Origin: Janthinobacterium agaricidamnosum | GTDB lineage: Bacteria > Pseudomonadota > Gammaproteobacteria > Burkholderiales > Burkholderiaceae_D | Reading direction: 5' to 3' | NCBI RefSeq assembly: GCF_003667705.1 | Contig: NZ_CP033019.1 | Span: 3,534,001-3,598,000 of the forward strand | Length of the DNA stretch: 64,000 bases | In this document: positions 56,573-64,000 of the stretch, one piece after another | Numbering within the stretch: the first letter of the stretch is position 1 | How the letters are laid out: each line of letters starts with the position of its first letter | The notes under the pieces: model-generated | Seen by the model: only the letters and a program-made list of their open reading frames with translations | What the model was told of the DNA's origin: nothing | The model's database searches: none | Program-made: the position numbers and the translations under genes

Positions 56573-56987
56573 TTAGTTTTCCCGCGCCGGCCCGAACAGG
56601 GCCGCCACCAGCGGATCGCGGCGCGCCGCACCGCGTGGCCAGCTGGCCGTACGGCGCACCTGCGGCGGCAGTTCGGCCCAGCCGTCGACCTCGTCGTCCT
56701 GCTCGCCCAGCGCGTACAGGGCGGGCCGCTGGCGTCCCGGCTCCGTGCAATGGCGCTGCGCCAGGTGGATCTGCCCCATGCCGCACATGTGGCGCAAATA
56801 GCGGCTCATGGTGCCCGCGTCGAGTCCCAGCAAGGCGGACAACTGCGCCGCGCTGGCCTGGCCCTGCTCGCGGATGTACTGCGCGATGCGGGCGATATGC
56901 AGCTGCGACTTCTTGCTGCGTCCCTGTAACTGGCGCCCCTGCCGCGGCACCGCCCTGCTTTCAACCGACTGACTGCTGTTCAACATC
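56573..56987 (-). CDS. Winged-helix DNA-binding regulator
   Basis: A 137-residue protein. After a basic N-terminus (QGRQLQGRSKKS), residues about 30-90 form a winged helix-turn-helix (HIARIAQYIREQGQASAAQL, LLGLDAGTMSRYLRHMCGMG). The acidic C-terminal part (GEQDDEVDGWAELPPQ) may contact partners. It is divergent from the repressor, so it occupies the position of an early activator such as PrtN in pyocin loci or Cro, though no similarity to PrtN is claimed. GGAGG lies ten bases before ATG 56987. Confidence 0.72.
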
Positions 56988-57056
56988 TGCCTGACCTCCC
57001 GTGGTGTCGCCAACCGGCAAACGCTGTAGTGCGTTTGCGACAGGCAACGAGTGGAC

Positions 57057-57110
57057 TTTATCAATCGCTAATGTTAAAGTCAAGCATTTGGTAATTTATC
57101 AAACGGTAAA
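57057..57110. promoter_or_regulatory. Candidate repressor operators in divergent control region
   Basis: Two related 16-mers, TTTATCAATCGCTAAT (57057-57072) and TTTATCAAACGGTAAA (57095-57110), start 38 bases apart in the 148-base space between the winged-helix gene and the repressor. A third, perfectly symmetrical version, TTTATCGATTGATAAA, lies at 57858-57873. They share the TTTATC half-site and are the best candidates for the sites of the S24 repressor. Confidence 0.55.
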
Positions 57111-57135
57111 TTTCAGGTTTAATGTGGAGATGAAT

Positions 57136-57849
57136 ATGTATCAATACAGACGCGACCGCCTGCTGGCCCTGATCCGCGAGCACTACGACAACACGCGCAA
57201 GAAAATTTCCGACGTCAGCGGCTGGAGCGAGGCGCGCATCTCGCAAATCCTCTCGCCCACCTACCGCGAGGGACGCGCGTTCAGCGAAAAGATCGCGCGC
57301 AAGCTGGAAGCGGATCTGCAGCTGGACAGCATGTACTTCGACCAGGGCGCGGCGCCCGACCAGGCGGCCATGGCCGCGCGCGCGCTGGCCGGCGTGCAGC
57401 CCGTGGTCGTGGAAGATGGCGAAGATGAACGCTTCTACCCGATCCGCAAGGTGAAGCTGCGCCTGTCGGCCGGCATCACGGGCTTTGCCATCGAACCGGA
57501 AACGCACGACGGCAGCACCATCAGCGTGCCGCGCAGCTGGGTCGAGCGCAATGGCTACCACCCTGAAAAACTGGTGGCGATCAAGGTCAAGGGCGAGAGC
57601 ATGGAGCCGGCCCTGTACGAGGACGATGTGGTGATCATCAATACGGCCGACAACCGGCCGGCCGACGGCATCGTGTTTGCCATCAATTACGAAGGCGAAC
57701 CGGTGGTCAAGCGCATGGCGCGCGACATCGGCGAATGGTGGCTGACGTCGGACAACCCCGACCAGCGCAAATACCACCGCAAGCTGTGCCGCGGCAATGA
57801 ATGCCTGATCGTCGGCAGGGTTGTGCGCAAGGAAAGCGACCGGATCTGA
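57136..57849 (+). CDS. LexA/CI-like S24 autocleaving repressor
   Basis: A 237-residue repressor. The N-terminal HTH is LIREHYDNTRKKISDVSGWS and then EARISQIL. The S24 peptidase half has catalytic Ser155 (KGESMEP) and Lys192 (VVKRM), spaced 37 apart as in LexA. Ala112-Gly113 (SAGITG) is the likely cleavage bond, close to the position in lambda CI. RecA-stimulated self-cleavage after DNA damage would thus release the tail and lysis operon. ATG 57136 is chosen since GGAG stands six bases upstream; ATG 57130 abuts it. It ends one base before a 32-base palindrome. Confidence 0.9.
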   Translation: MYQYRRDRLLALIREHYDNTRKKISDVSGWSEARISQILSPTYREGRAFSEKIARKLEADLQLDSMYFDQGAAPDQAAMAARALAGVQPVVVEDGEDERFYPIRKVKLRLSAGITGFAIEPETHDGSTISVPRSWVERNGYHPEKLVAIKVKGESMEPALYEDDVVIINTADNRPADGIVFAINYEGEPVVKRMARDIGEWWLTSDNPDQRKYHRKLCRGNECLIVGRVVRKESDRI

Positions 57850-57881
57850 GAACGAAGTTTATCGATTGATAAACTTCGTTC
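57850..57881. promoter_or_regulatory. Perfect 14+4+14 palindrome between repressor and prpE
   Basis: Arms GAACGAAGTTTATC and GATAAACTTCGTTC flank GATT. It begins right after the repressor stop and ends three bases before the prpE stop. The centre, TTTATCGATTGATAAA, matches the candidate operators at 57057 and 57095. It can also form a hairpin that ends both convergent transcripts, but there is no T run. Confidence 0.75.
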
Positions 57882-57884
57882 CCA

Positions 57885-59780
57885 TCATGGCGCTGACGCC
57901 AATGCTGCCTGGATCTGCTGCAGCGATGCCGGATCGTCCATCGACGTCAGGTCCCCCGGACTGCGTCCTTCGCAGATGGCCTGGATCGAACGGCGCAGCA
58001 GCTTGCCCGAGCGCGTCTTCGGCAGCTGCGCCACGAACAGCACGCGCGCGGGCCGCGCCACGGCGCCCAGCTGGCGGTCGACCACGGCCATCACTTCGCG
58101 TTCCAGCGCTGTTTTCGCCTCGACGCTGTCAAAACCCTGCGGGTCCTTGAGGATCACGAAGGCCATCGCCACCTGGCCTTTGAGCTTGTCTTCCACGCCC
58201 ACCACCGCCACTTCCGACACGTTCGGATGGCTGGTGATGCTTTCCTCGATTTCGCGCGTGCCCAGGCGGTGGCCGGCCACGTTGATCACGTCGTCCGTGC
58301 GGCCCAGAATGAAGTAATAGCCGTCCGCGTCGCGCACGCCCCAGTCGAAGGTCGAATACACTTGACGACCGCTGAAGGTGGACCAGTAGGTGTCGACGAA
58401 ACGAGAGTCGTCGCCGTAGACCGTCTGCATGCAGCCGGGCGGCAGCGGGCCTTCCAGCACCAGCACGCCCTTCTCGTTGGCGCCGCACTCCTCGCCCGTC
58501 GCCTCGTTGAGCAGCTTGACGCGGTAGCCGTACATGGCCTGGCCGGGGCTGCCCAGGCGCGTCGGCGTGTCGGCAATGCCCTTGGCCACCGAGAGGATGG
58601 GCCAGCCCGTCTCCGTCTGCCAGTAATTGTCGATGATGTCCACCTTCAGTTCGTCGGCGATCCACTGCGAGGTGGTTTCATCGAGCGGCTCGCCTGCCAG
58701 GTACAGGGCCTTCAGGGAAGACAAATCGTATTTGCGCATCAGTTCCACCGGGTGCTTGCGCAGCACGCGGATGGCCGTCGGCGCAGAGAACATGCGCGTG
58801 ACCTTGTATTTTTCAACGATGCTCCACCAGATGCCCGCATCGGGACAGATGGGCAAGCCCTCGTACAGGATGGTGGCCATGCCGGCGATCAGCGGGCCGT
58901 AGACGATGTAGGAGTGTCCCACTACCCAGCCGATATCCGAGGTGGCAAAGAAGGTTTCGCCGGGCTTGCCGCAGAAGTTGTACTGCATCGACGACGCCAG
59001 CGCCACCGCATAGCCGCCCACGTCGCGCTGCACGCCCTTCGGTTTGCCCGTCGTGCCCGAGGTATACAGCACGTACGACGGCTCGTTCGATTCGAGCCAG
59101 GCGACTGGCACCTGCGCGTCCAGGTGCCGTTCGCGCAGGGCCGCGTAATCGACGTCGCGGCCAGGCGTCCGTTCCATCGGCACCAGATGGCGGTCGACCA
59201 GCAGCACATGCTGCGGCTTGTGCGCGGCGATGCGGATGGCTTCGTCGAGCAGCGGCTTGTAGGCAATCGCCTTGCCATTGCGCGAACCGGCATCGGCGGA
59301 AAACACCAATTTTGGCTGCGCATCGTCGATGCGGCTGGCCAGGCTGTTGGCGGCAAAGCCGCCGAACACCACGGAATGCACGGCGCCGATGCGCGCGCAC
59401 GCGAGCATGGCAAACGCCGCCTCGGCGATCATCGGCATGTAGATCAACACGCGGTCGCCCTTGACCACGCCCAGCGACTGCAATATGGCGGCGCAGCGCT
59501 CCACTTCGCGCTGCAGCTCGCGAAAGCTGTAGCTGCGCTCCGTGTTCGTTTCGGTGGAAATGGCGATCAGCGCGGCGGCATCGCCCTGGCGGTCCACCCA
59601 GCGGTCGACGGCGTTGTGGCACAAATTCGTGGTGCCGCCGACGAACCATTTGGCGAACGGCGGGCGGGAATAATCGAGGATCTGCGAAAACGGGGTGTTC
59701 CAGTCGATCTTTTCCGCTTCCTCGCGCCAGAAAACGTCAGGCGTGTCGATCGAGCGTTGATAAAATGCTGCGAAATTCAT
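57885..59780 (-). CDS. prpE: Propionyl-CoA synthetase PrpE
   Basis: Activates propionate to propionyl-CoA with ATP, feeding the methylcitrate cycle. The 631-residue protein begins MNFAAFYQRSIDTPDVFWRE, close to Salmonella PrpE, and carries the AMP-binding motif YTSGTTGKPKGV, the hinge region around GRTDDVINVAGHRLGT and the catalytic Lys in PKTRSGKLLRR. GGAGGAG precedes ATG 59780. prpF lies 3 kb to the right on the same strand, separated by two acyltransferase genes; prpB and prpC are probably outside the window. Confidence 0.93.
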   Translation of the reverse strand: MNFAAFYQRSIDTPDVFWREEAEKIDWNTPFSQILDYSRPPFAKWFVGGTTNLCHNAVDRWVDRQGDAAALIAISTETNTERSYSFRELQREVERCAAILQSLGVVKGDRVLIYMPMIAEAAFAMLACARIGAVHSVVFGGFAANSLASRIDDAQPKLVFSADAGSRNGKAIAYKPLLDEAIRIAAHKPQHVLLVDRHLVPMERTPGRDVDYAALRERHLDAQVPVAWLESNEPSYVLYTSGTTGKPKGVQRDVGGYAVALASSMQYNFCGKPGETFFATSDIGWVVGHSYIVYGPLIAGMATILYEGLPICPDAGIWWSIVEKYKVTRMFSAPTAIRVLRKHPVELMRKYDLSSLKALYLAGEPLDETTSQWIADELKVDIIDNYWQTETGWPILSVAKGIADTPTRLGSPGQAMYGYRVKLLNEATGEECGANEKGVLVLEGPLPPGCMQTVYGDDSRFVDTYWSTFSGRQVYSTFDWGVRDADGYYFILGRTDDVINVAGHRLGTREIEESITSHPNVSEVAVVGVEDKLKGQVAMAFVILKDPQGFDSVEAKTALEREVMAVVDRQLGAVARPARVLFVAQLPKTRSGKLLRRSIQAICEGRSPGDLTSMDDPASLQQIQAALASAP

Positions 59781-59840
59781 GTCTCCTCCGGTATGCGTGC
59801 AATCTGTGTTTTTTTGTTCGTGCATGTTCTGCTTATCTGT

Positions 59841-61067
59841 TCATCTGCTTCCTCCAGTGTGGCCATGCTGTGTGGCGAGCAGCTGCCTTGAAAACAATGC
59901 CGGCTGCGCCGCCGCGCAACTGTTGCGTTCCTGCGCGATCCGCGCGCGGTTTTGCTCGAGGCTGGCGTCATCGAGCGGCATGCCAAACTGCCCATCGCCA
60001 GGCGCAACATCCTGCGGCGACATCACGCGCTGCAATACGATATCGCCCAGCGCCTTCTTGAAATGTCCGGCCTCCCAGTACCAGCGCGTGGCAGTGCCGC
60101 GCTCATTGGCGGCGGGTATCGGCTCGCAGTTGTATGCGCCATAGCCGCTGAAATCCGTGAGGGAAATATGCGCATCCGGGTAGCGCGCCTTGACCGCGCC
60201 AATTTCCCGCACCAGCTGTGCTTTCCATACTTCGAACAGGGGCCACAGCCCGGCAGCCTCGAACATGGCCAGCATTTGCGCGTGATACGGATAGATCACC
60301 AGCTTGATATCGGCCTCGGTGGCCGCCATCGCCAGCAAAAAGGTGCGCAGCAATCGAAAGTCTTCGGTGGCAAGGCTCCGCGTCGATTTGCGGCGCAAGC
60401 TGGCGGCGCTTTCCTGCGCCCGCTGCGTGAACATCTTGTGGTAGCCATCCCGGCGCGCATGGGCGCCGTACTCCAGCAAGGGATTGAAGCCATCGGCCGA
60501 CAAGGTGGCCGCCTCATCGTCGTGCTGAATGCGCAGCGTGTGCACGGCATCCTTGACGGAGGCCAGCGAAAAGAGCGCATCGAAGCGCCAGAACGCGCGG
60601 CCATGCGCCGGCGCGGCGGCCGCTGACGCAGCACGTGCGGACGGTGCGACGGCGGGATTGAGAAAATCGATGAATTCCATGCCCACGATGACCGTGCGTG
60701 GCCGGACGCCGGCCTGGCGCAGTTGCGCAAACTGGCTGGCGGATGTCGCCAGGCCCGTGCCCGGAATCGCCAGATTGTAGCCGGCGCCCAGCGCCGACAA
60801 GGCGCTGGCGCGCGGATCGAAGCCGATCTCCGCGCGCGAATTGCCGAGGATGATGAAGCGCGGCTGCCTGCGCAGCGCATGTTCCTGCTTGATCTGGTTC
60901 TGGTAGCGGCTCAGGCCCGGCTTGACGGCATTGAAATTATCGCGCCGGACGACGCCATACAGGCCATAAGGGTCGACAACGAAAACGAAGGCGCCCGCCA
61001 GCACGGCGCCCCCCGCCAGCACCAGCGCCAGTACGGCCAGATAGGATTTGAAAGGGGATGCCGTCAT
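59841..61067 (-). CDS. AlgJ/AlgX-like SGNH O-acetylation protein
   Basis: A 408-residue protein with an N-terminal membrane anchor (FKSYLAVLALVLAGGAVLAG) and a periplasmic domain. ILGNSRAEIGFDPRA is the GNSR version of the SGNH nucleophile block, GMEFIDFLNP follows, and WYWEAGHFKKALGD supplies the His near the end. This kind of protein partners with MBOAT acyltransferases in O-acetylation of surface polysaccharide. Its ATG is 13 bases from the MBOAT stop, so the two form an operon. The target polymer is unknown. Confidence 0.82.
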   Translation of the reverse strand: MTASPFKSYLAVLALVLAGGAVLAGAFVFVVDPYGLYGVVRRDNFNAVKPGLSRYQNQIKQEHALRRQPRFIILGNSRAEIGFDPRASALSALGAGYNLAIPGTGLATSASQFAQLRQAGVRPRTVIVGMEFIDFLNPAVAPSARAASAAAAPAHGRAFWRFDALFSLASVKDAVHTLRIQHDDEAATLSADGFNPLLEYGAHARRDGYHKMFTQRAQESAASLRRKSTRSLATEDFRLLRTFLLAMAATEADIKLVIYPYHAQMLAMFEAAGLWPLFEVWKAQLVREIGAVKARYPDAHISLTDFSGYGAYNCEPIPAANERGTATRWYWEAGHFKKALGDIVLQRVMSPQDVAPGDGQFGMPLDDASLEQNRARIAQERNSCAAAQPALFSRQLLATQHGHTGGSR

Positions 61068-61079
61068 GATGCGCCCTTT

Positions 61080-62615
61080 CTAGAATTGAAAATACAGGAA
61101 TTCAGCGGGCCGGTTCAGGGCCAGCATGCTCGCCAGCGCGAGCACGGCGATGGCGGTCGCCCACGCAGGCGAGGCGCGCCAGGTGAGCCAGGCGCGCAGG
61201 TGTCGCCCACCGGCAGGAAAATCCAGCGCCGGATCAAAGTGGCGCATGATCTGCTGCGTATTCGGCATGGAAAAAGTAATCAGCGCTGCCACCGCTATCC
61301 ACGTCCAGCTTTCAATGAACACCGTGCCGCCGCCCAGGTAATAGCCCATGCCCATGGCGGCCAGCACAGGCTGAAGCGGCAGCAAATGGGGCGCCAGCGC
61401 ATCGGGCAAATCCAGGCCAAAGCCGCCCGCCATGCCTTGGATGATTGTCAGGGCGGTTGCCATGTCGGGTGCGCGAAAGAAGACCCAGGCGACGCAGACG
61501 GCAATGAAAGTAAGGGCCGTCGCCAGGATGTTGCCAACGCGCGTACCGGACGGCAGGTGCAGCTTGCGCGTCACCGTGCTCCAGGCCTTGTGGATCGCCA
61601 GGTAAGCGCCATGCAGCGCGCCCCAGACGATGAAATTCCAGCCGGCGCCATGCCACAGGCCGCCCAGCACCATGGTGATCATCAGGTTCAGGTAGCGCCG
61701 CACGGGCCCGCAGCGGTTGCCGCCCAGCGGGATATACAGGTAGTCGCGCAGGAAGCGCGACAGGGTCATGTGCCAGCGGCGCCAGAATTGCGCGACATTG
61801 CGCGCTTTATAGGGCGAAGCAAAATTCAGCGGCAGCCGCACGCCAAATAGTCTCGACAAGCCGATGGCCATGTCGGAATAGCCGGAGAAATCGAAGTACA
61901 GCTGGAAGGCATACGCGAGCACGCCAGCCCAGGCGATCAGCAAGGATGGCGCGGCGGGATCACTGAACAAGGGCGCCGAATAGGCGCCGATATTGTCGGC
62001 AATCAGCACCTTCTTGGCCAGGCCGATGAAAAAAATCGTGCTGCCGATGGCGATATTGCTGGCCGACAGGCGGAAGGTACGCCGGTCGGCGAATTGCGGC
62101 ATCATTTCCTTGTGATGCAAGACAGGACCGGCAATCAGATGCGGGAAATACGTGACGAACAGCAGATAGTGGACGAAGCGGCTTTCCTGCGCCTTGCCCT
62201 TGCAGGTGTCGACCAGGAAGGCGATCTGCGTAAACGTGAAAAACGAGATGCCAATCGGCAGAATCACGTGCAAAGCGGGAATTGGCTGCGCCAGCAATTG
62301 CGCCAGGCTGGCAACGAAAAATCCCGCGTATTTATAGTAGGCAAGCAAGCCGAGGTTGGCGGCAATGGCGGCAGCCAGTATCCATTTCTTGCGCGGCCGG
62401 GGGCTGGTCGCCAGCCAGGCCGCGCAGCCATAGTTAAAGACGACGGAGCCCAGCAACAGCGGCAGGTAGCGGTAATCCCAGTACGCGTAGAAGAACAGCG
62501 ACGACGACGCCAGCCAGGCGGCAGCCCATAATTCGCTGCGCCGTCCCAGGATGAAAAAACCGGCCACCGTGATGGGCAGATACGCGAACAGGAAGACGTA
62601 AGAGTTAAATAACAT
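61080..62615 (-). CDS. MBOAT O-acyltransferase (AlgI/PatA type)
   Basis: A 511-residue polytopic membrane acyltransferase with about eleven hydrophobic segments. The invariant His is in MVLGGLWHGAGWNFIVWGAL, and DFSGYSDMAIGLSRLFG is the conserved AlgI signature. It passes acetyl groups across the inner membrane to the adjoining AlgJ-like partner for polysaccharide O-acetylation. No alginate or cellulose genes are nearby, so this is a free-standing pair. The start is ATG 62615 (MLFNSYVFLFAYLPITV). Confidence 0.9.
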   Translation of the reverse strand: MLFNSYVFLFAYLPITVAGFFILGRRSELWAAAWLASSSLFFYAYWDYRYLPLLLGSVVFNYGCAAWLATSPRPRKKWILAAAIAANLGLLAYYKYAGFFVASLAQLLAQPIPALHVILPIGISFFTFTQIAFLVDTCKGKAQESRFVHYLLFVTYFPHLIAGPVLHHKEMMPQFADRRTFRLSASNIAIGSTIFFIGLAKKVLIADNIGAYSAPLFSDPAAPSLLIAWAGVLAYAFQLYFDFSGYSDMAIGLSRLFGVRLPLNFASPYKARNVAQFWRRWHMTLSRFLRDYLYIPLGGNRCGPVRRYLNLMITMVLGGLWHGAGWNFIVWGALHGAYLAIHKAWSTVTRKLHLPSGTRVGNILATALTFIAVCVAWVFFRAPDMATALTIIQGMAGGFGLDLPDALAPHLLPLQPVLAAMGMGYYLGGGTVFIESWTWIAVAALITFSMPNTQQIMRHFDPALDFPAGGRHLRAWLTWRASPAWATAIAVLALASMLALNRPAEFLYFQF

Positions 62616-62759
62616 CAGTTCACCCGTCGGGAAGTGTGGGAGGTCGCCAGCGTCTGCGCTGCACGCATCGCGGCTGACGCTCCCCCATTTTCCTTGTCGC
62701 TCCGTTTCTTTGCTAGCAGAAATATCAACTGATCTGCCTGCGCATCGGCCTACCTGGCC

Positions 62760-63959
62760 TTAAAACGCGTCGCCGGGAATGCGCACGCTGCCTTCCATCA
62801 GCACGCGCGCGCTGCGGCTCATGATGGCCTTGGTGACGCGCCATTGGCTATCGACCTGCTGCGCTTGCGCGCCCACCGTCAGGGTGCCGGACGGGTGGCC
62901 GAAGCGCACCGAGTTGCGGGCTCCGCCGCCGGCCGCCAGGTTGACCAGGGTGCCGGGAATAGCCGCCGCCGTGCCGATGGCAACTGCCGCCGTGCCCATC
63001 ATGGCGTGGTGCAGCTTGCCCATGGACAGAGCGCGCACGAGCAGGTCGATGTCACCCGCCTCCACCTTTTTCCCGCTCGACGACACATAGCCGGCCGGTT
63101 TGGCGACAAAGGCCACCTTCGGCGTGTGCTGGCGCTTCGCCGCTTCATCGAGATGGGAAATCAAACCCATGCGCAGCGCGCCATGCGCGCGGATGGTCTC
63201 GAAGCGGGCCAGCGCGGCCGGATCGCCATTGACGGCGTCCTGCAGTTCCGTGCCCGTGTAGCCGATGGCGTGCGCATCGACGAAAATCGTCGGGATGCCG
63301 GCGTTGATCATCGTGACTTTCAACACGCCGATGCCGGGCACGTCGAGGTCATCGACGAGGTTGCCAGTAGGAAACATGGCTGAGCTGCCACCATCGCCGC
63401 CCTCCTCGTCCGCGGCCGGATCGAGAAATTCCAGCTTCACTTCGGCGGCCGGGAAGGTCACGCCATCGAGCTCGAAGTCGCCCGTTTCCTGCACTTCGCC
63501 CTGCGTCATGGGCACGTGGGCGATGATGGTCTTGCCGATATTGGCTTGCCAGATGCGCACCGTGGCGATGCCGTCGGCAGGCACGCGGGCCGCGTCCACC
63601 AGGCCGCTGGCAATGGCGAACGAGCCGACGGCGGCCGACAGGTTGCCGCAGTTGCCGCTCCAGTCGACAAAAGGCTTGTCGATCGAGACCTGGCCGAACA
63701 GGTAGTCGACGTCGTGCTCCGGCATCGTGCTTTTCGCCAGGATCACCGTCTTGCTGGTGCTCGACGTGGCGCCGCCCATGCCGTCGATCTGCTTGCCGTA
63801 AGGGTCGGGACTGCCGATCACGCGCAGCAGCAAGGCGTCGCGCGCCGCGCCCGGCACTTGCGCGCTGGCGGGCAAATCCTGCAGACGGAAGAACACGCCC
63901 TTGCTGGTGCCGCCGCGCATGTAGGTGGCGGGGATCTTGATTTGGGGTACGTGGATCAT
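62760..63959 (-). CDS. prpF: 2-methylaconitate cis-trans isomerase PrpF
   Basis: PrpF isomerises 2-methylaconitate so that the AcnD/PrpF route can replace PrpD in the methylcitrate cycle. The 399-residue protein starts MIHVPQIKIPATYMRGGTSK, the family N-terminal signature, and shows DGMGGATSSTSKTVI and DWSGNCGNLSAAVG, the latter with the active-site region Cys. AGGAAA precedes ATG 63959. acnD, prpC and prpB are expected to the right, outside the window. prpE is on the same strand but separated by the acetylation pair. Confidence 0.94.
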   Translation of the reverse strand: MIHVPQIKIPATYMRGGTSKGVFFRLQDLPASAQVPGAARDALLLRVIGSPDPYGKQIDGMGGATSSTSKTVILAKSTMPEHDVDYLFGQVSIDKPFVDWSGNCGNLSAAVGSFAIASGLVDAARVPADGIATVRIWQANIGKTIIAHVPMTQGEVQETGDFELDGVTFPAAEVKLEFLDPAADEEGGDGGSSAMFPTGNLVDDLDVPGIGVLKVTMINAGIPTIFVDAHAIGYTGTELQDAVNGDPAALARFETIRAHGALRMGLISHLDEAAKRQHTPKVAFVAKPAGYVSSSGKKVEAGDIDLLVRALSMGKLHHAMMGTAAVAIGTAAAIPGTLVNLAAGGGARNSVRFGHPSGTLTVGAQAQQVDSQWRVTKAIMSRSARVLMEGSVRIPGDAF

Positions 63960-63976
63960 GAATTTTCCTGGAAGAG

Positions 63977-64000
63977 GTAGGTCGGATCAGCGGGGCATCG
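63977..64000. repeat. Partial TCGGAT-family repeat at window edge
   Basis: GTAGGTCGGATCAGCGGGGC starts at 63977, matching the arm GTAGGTCGGATTAGC of the element at 22375-22463. It is cut by the window end. Confidence 0.6.

Larger units (their letters stand above)
42663..57881. mobile_element. Flexible-tail phage-derived locus, candidate F-type tailocin
   Basis: All genes needed for a non-contractile phage tail plus lysis are present and intact on the minus strand, under a LexA/CI-like repressor on the plus strand. No terminase, portal, capsid, head-tail or integrase gene is found, and there is no space for them: tail-tube transcription starts only 336 bases behind the regulator block. There is no sheath or P2-like baseplate, so it is not R-type. 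Most tail genes overlap by one to four bases and none is visibly broken. This is what a domesticated F-type tailocin would look like; a recently deleted prophage is the alternative. Confidence 0.7.

Noticed and set aside
42663..57881. R-type (contractile) tailocin or complete prophage
   Set aside because: No sheath, no P2 or Mu baseplate genes, no head or packaging genes and no integrase are present in the window.

Overview
The window is high-GC chromosomal DNA of a betaproteobacterium. Protein character (PrpE/PrpF, a Prc protease with an S41 core, paired chemoreceptors, thymidine kinase and transsulfuration genes) and gene style fit Oxalobacteraceae, most like Janthinobacterium or a close relative. 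This placement is by recognition, not by a search.

1-16.1 kb: housekeeping and accessory genes, mostly on the minus strand. They comprise an AspT/YidE-type antiporter cut by the window edge, a lipoprotein, a FAD monooxygenase with a divergent TetR regulator and twin palindromic operators, metE, alaC, a pentapeptide-repeat protein, an AT-rich membrane protein, an MFS/LysR divergent pair and the Prc protease. Five copies of a ~125 bp structured repeat sit directly behind minus-strand genes here. Each ends in an intrinsic terminator and carries a second hairpin whose stem is kept by compensatory changes.

16.1-33.2 kb: two chemoreceptors, a DUF2007 protein, thymidine kinase, a reverse-transsulfuration pair (cystathionine beta-synthase and gamma-lyase), a penicillin-acylase-family enzyme, a ParB-domain protein, small envelope and DUF2939 proteins, a TonB-dependent receptor and tRNA-Leu(TAA).

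33.2-35.3 kb: a scar beside the tRNA. Broken pieces of P2-type tail genes R and V lie next to two low-GC genes, a small unknown and an SGNH hydrolase.

35.6-42.2 kb: a 1680-residue protein kinase/AAA-ATPase/GAF/GGDEF sensor and an NCS2 purine permease.

42.7-57.9 kb: the most interesting locus. It is a compact, apparently intact flexible-tail (siphophage-type) particle locus: LexA/CI-like repressor, winged-helix regulator, Cys-rich Q-like antiterminator candidate, tandem terminators, tail tube, gpG/gpGT with a TTTTTTG frameshift site, tape measure, tail tip, S74 fibre, holin, GH19 endolysin, and Rz/Rz1. Head, terminase, portal and integrase genes are absent. The best reading is an F-type tailocin (phage-tail bacteriocin) controlled by SOS-type derepression and antitermination; a decayed prophage is the alternative.

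57.9-64 kb: prpE, an AlgJ-like/MBOAT O-acetylation pair and prpF (propionate/2-methylcitrate metabolism).
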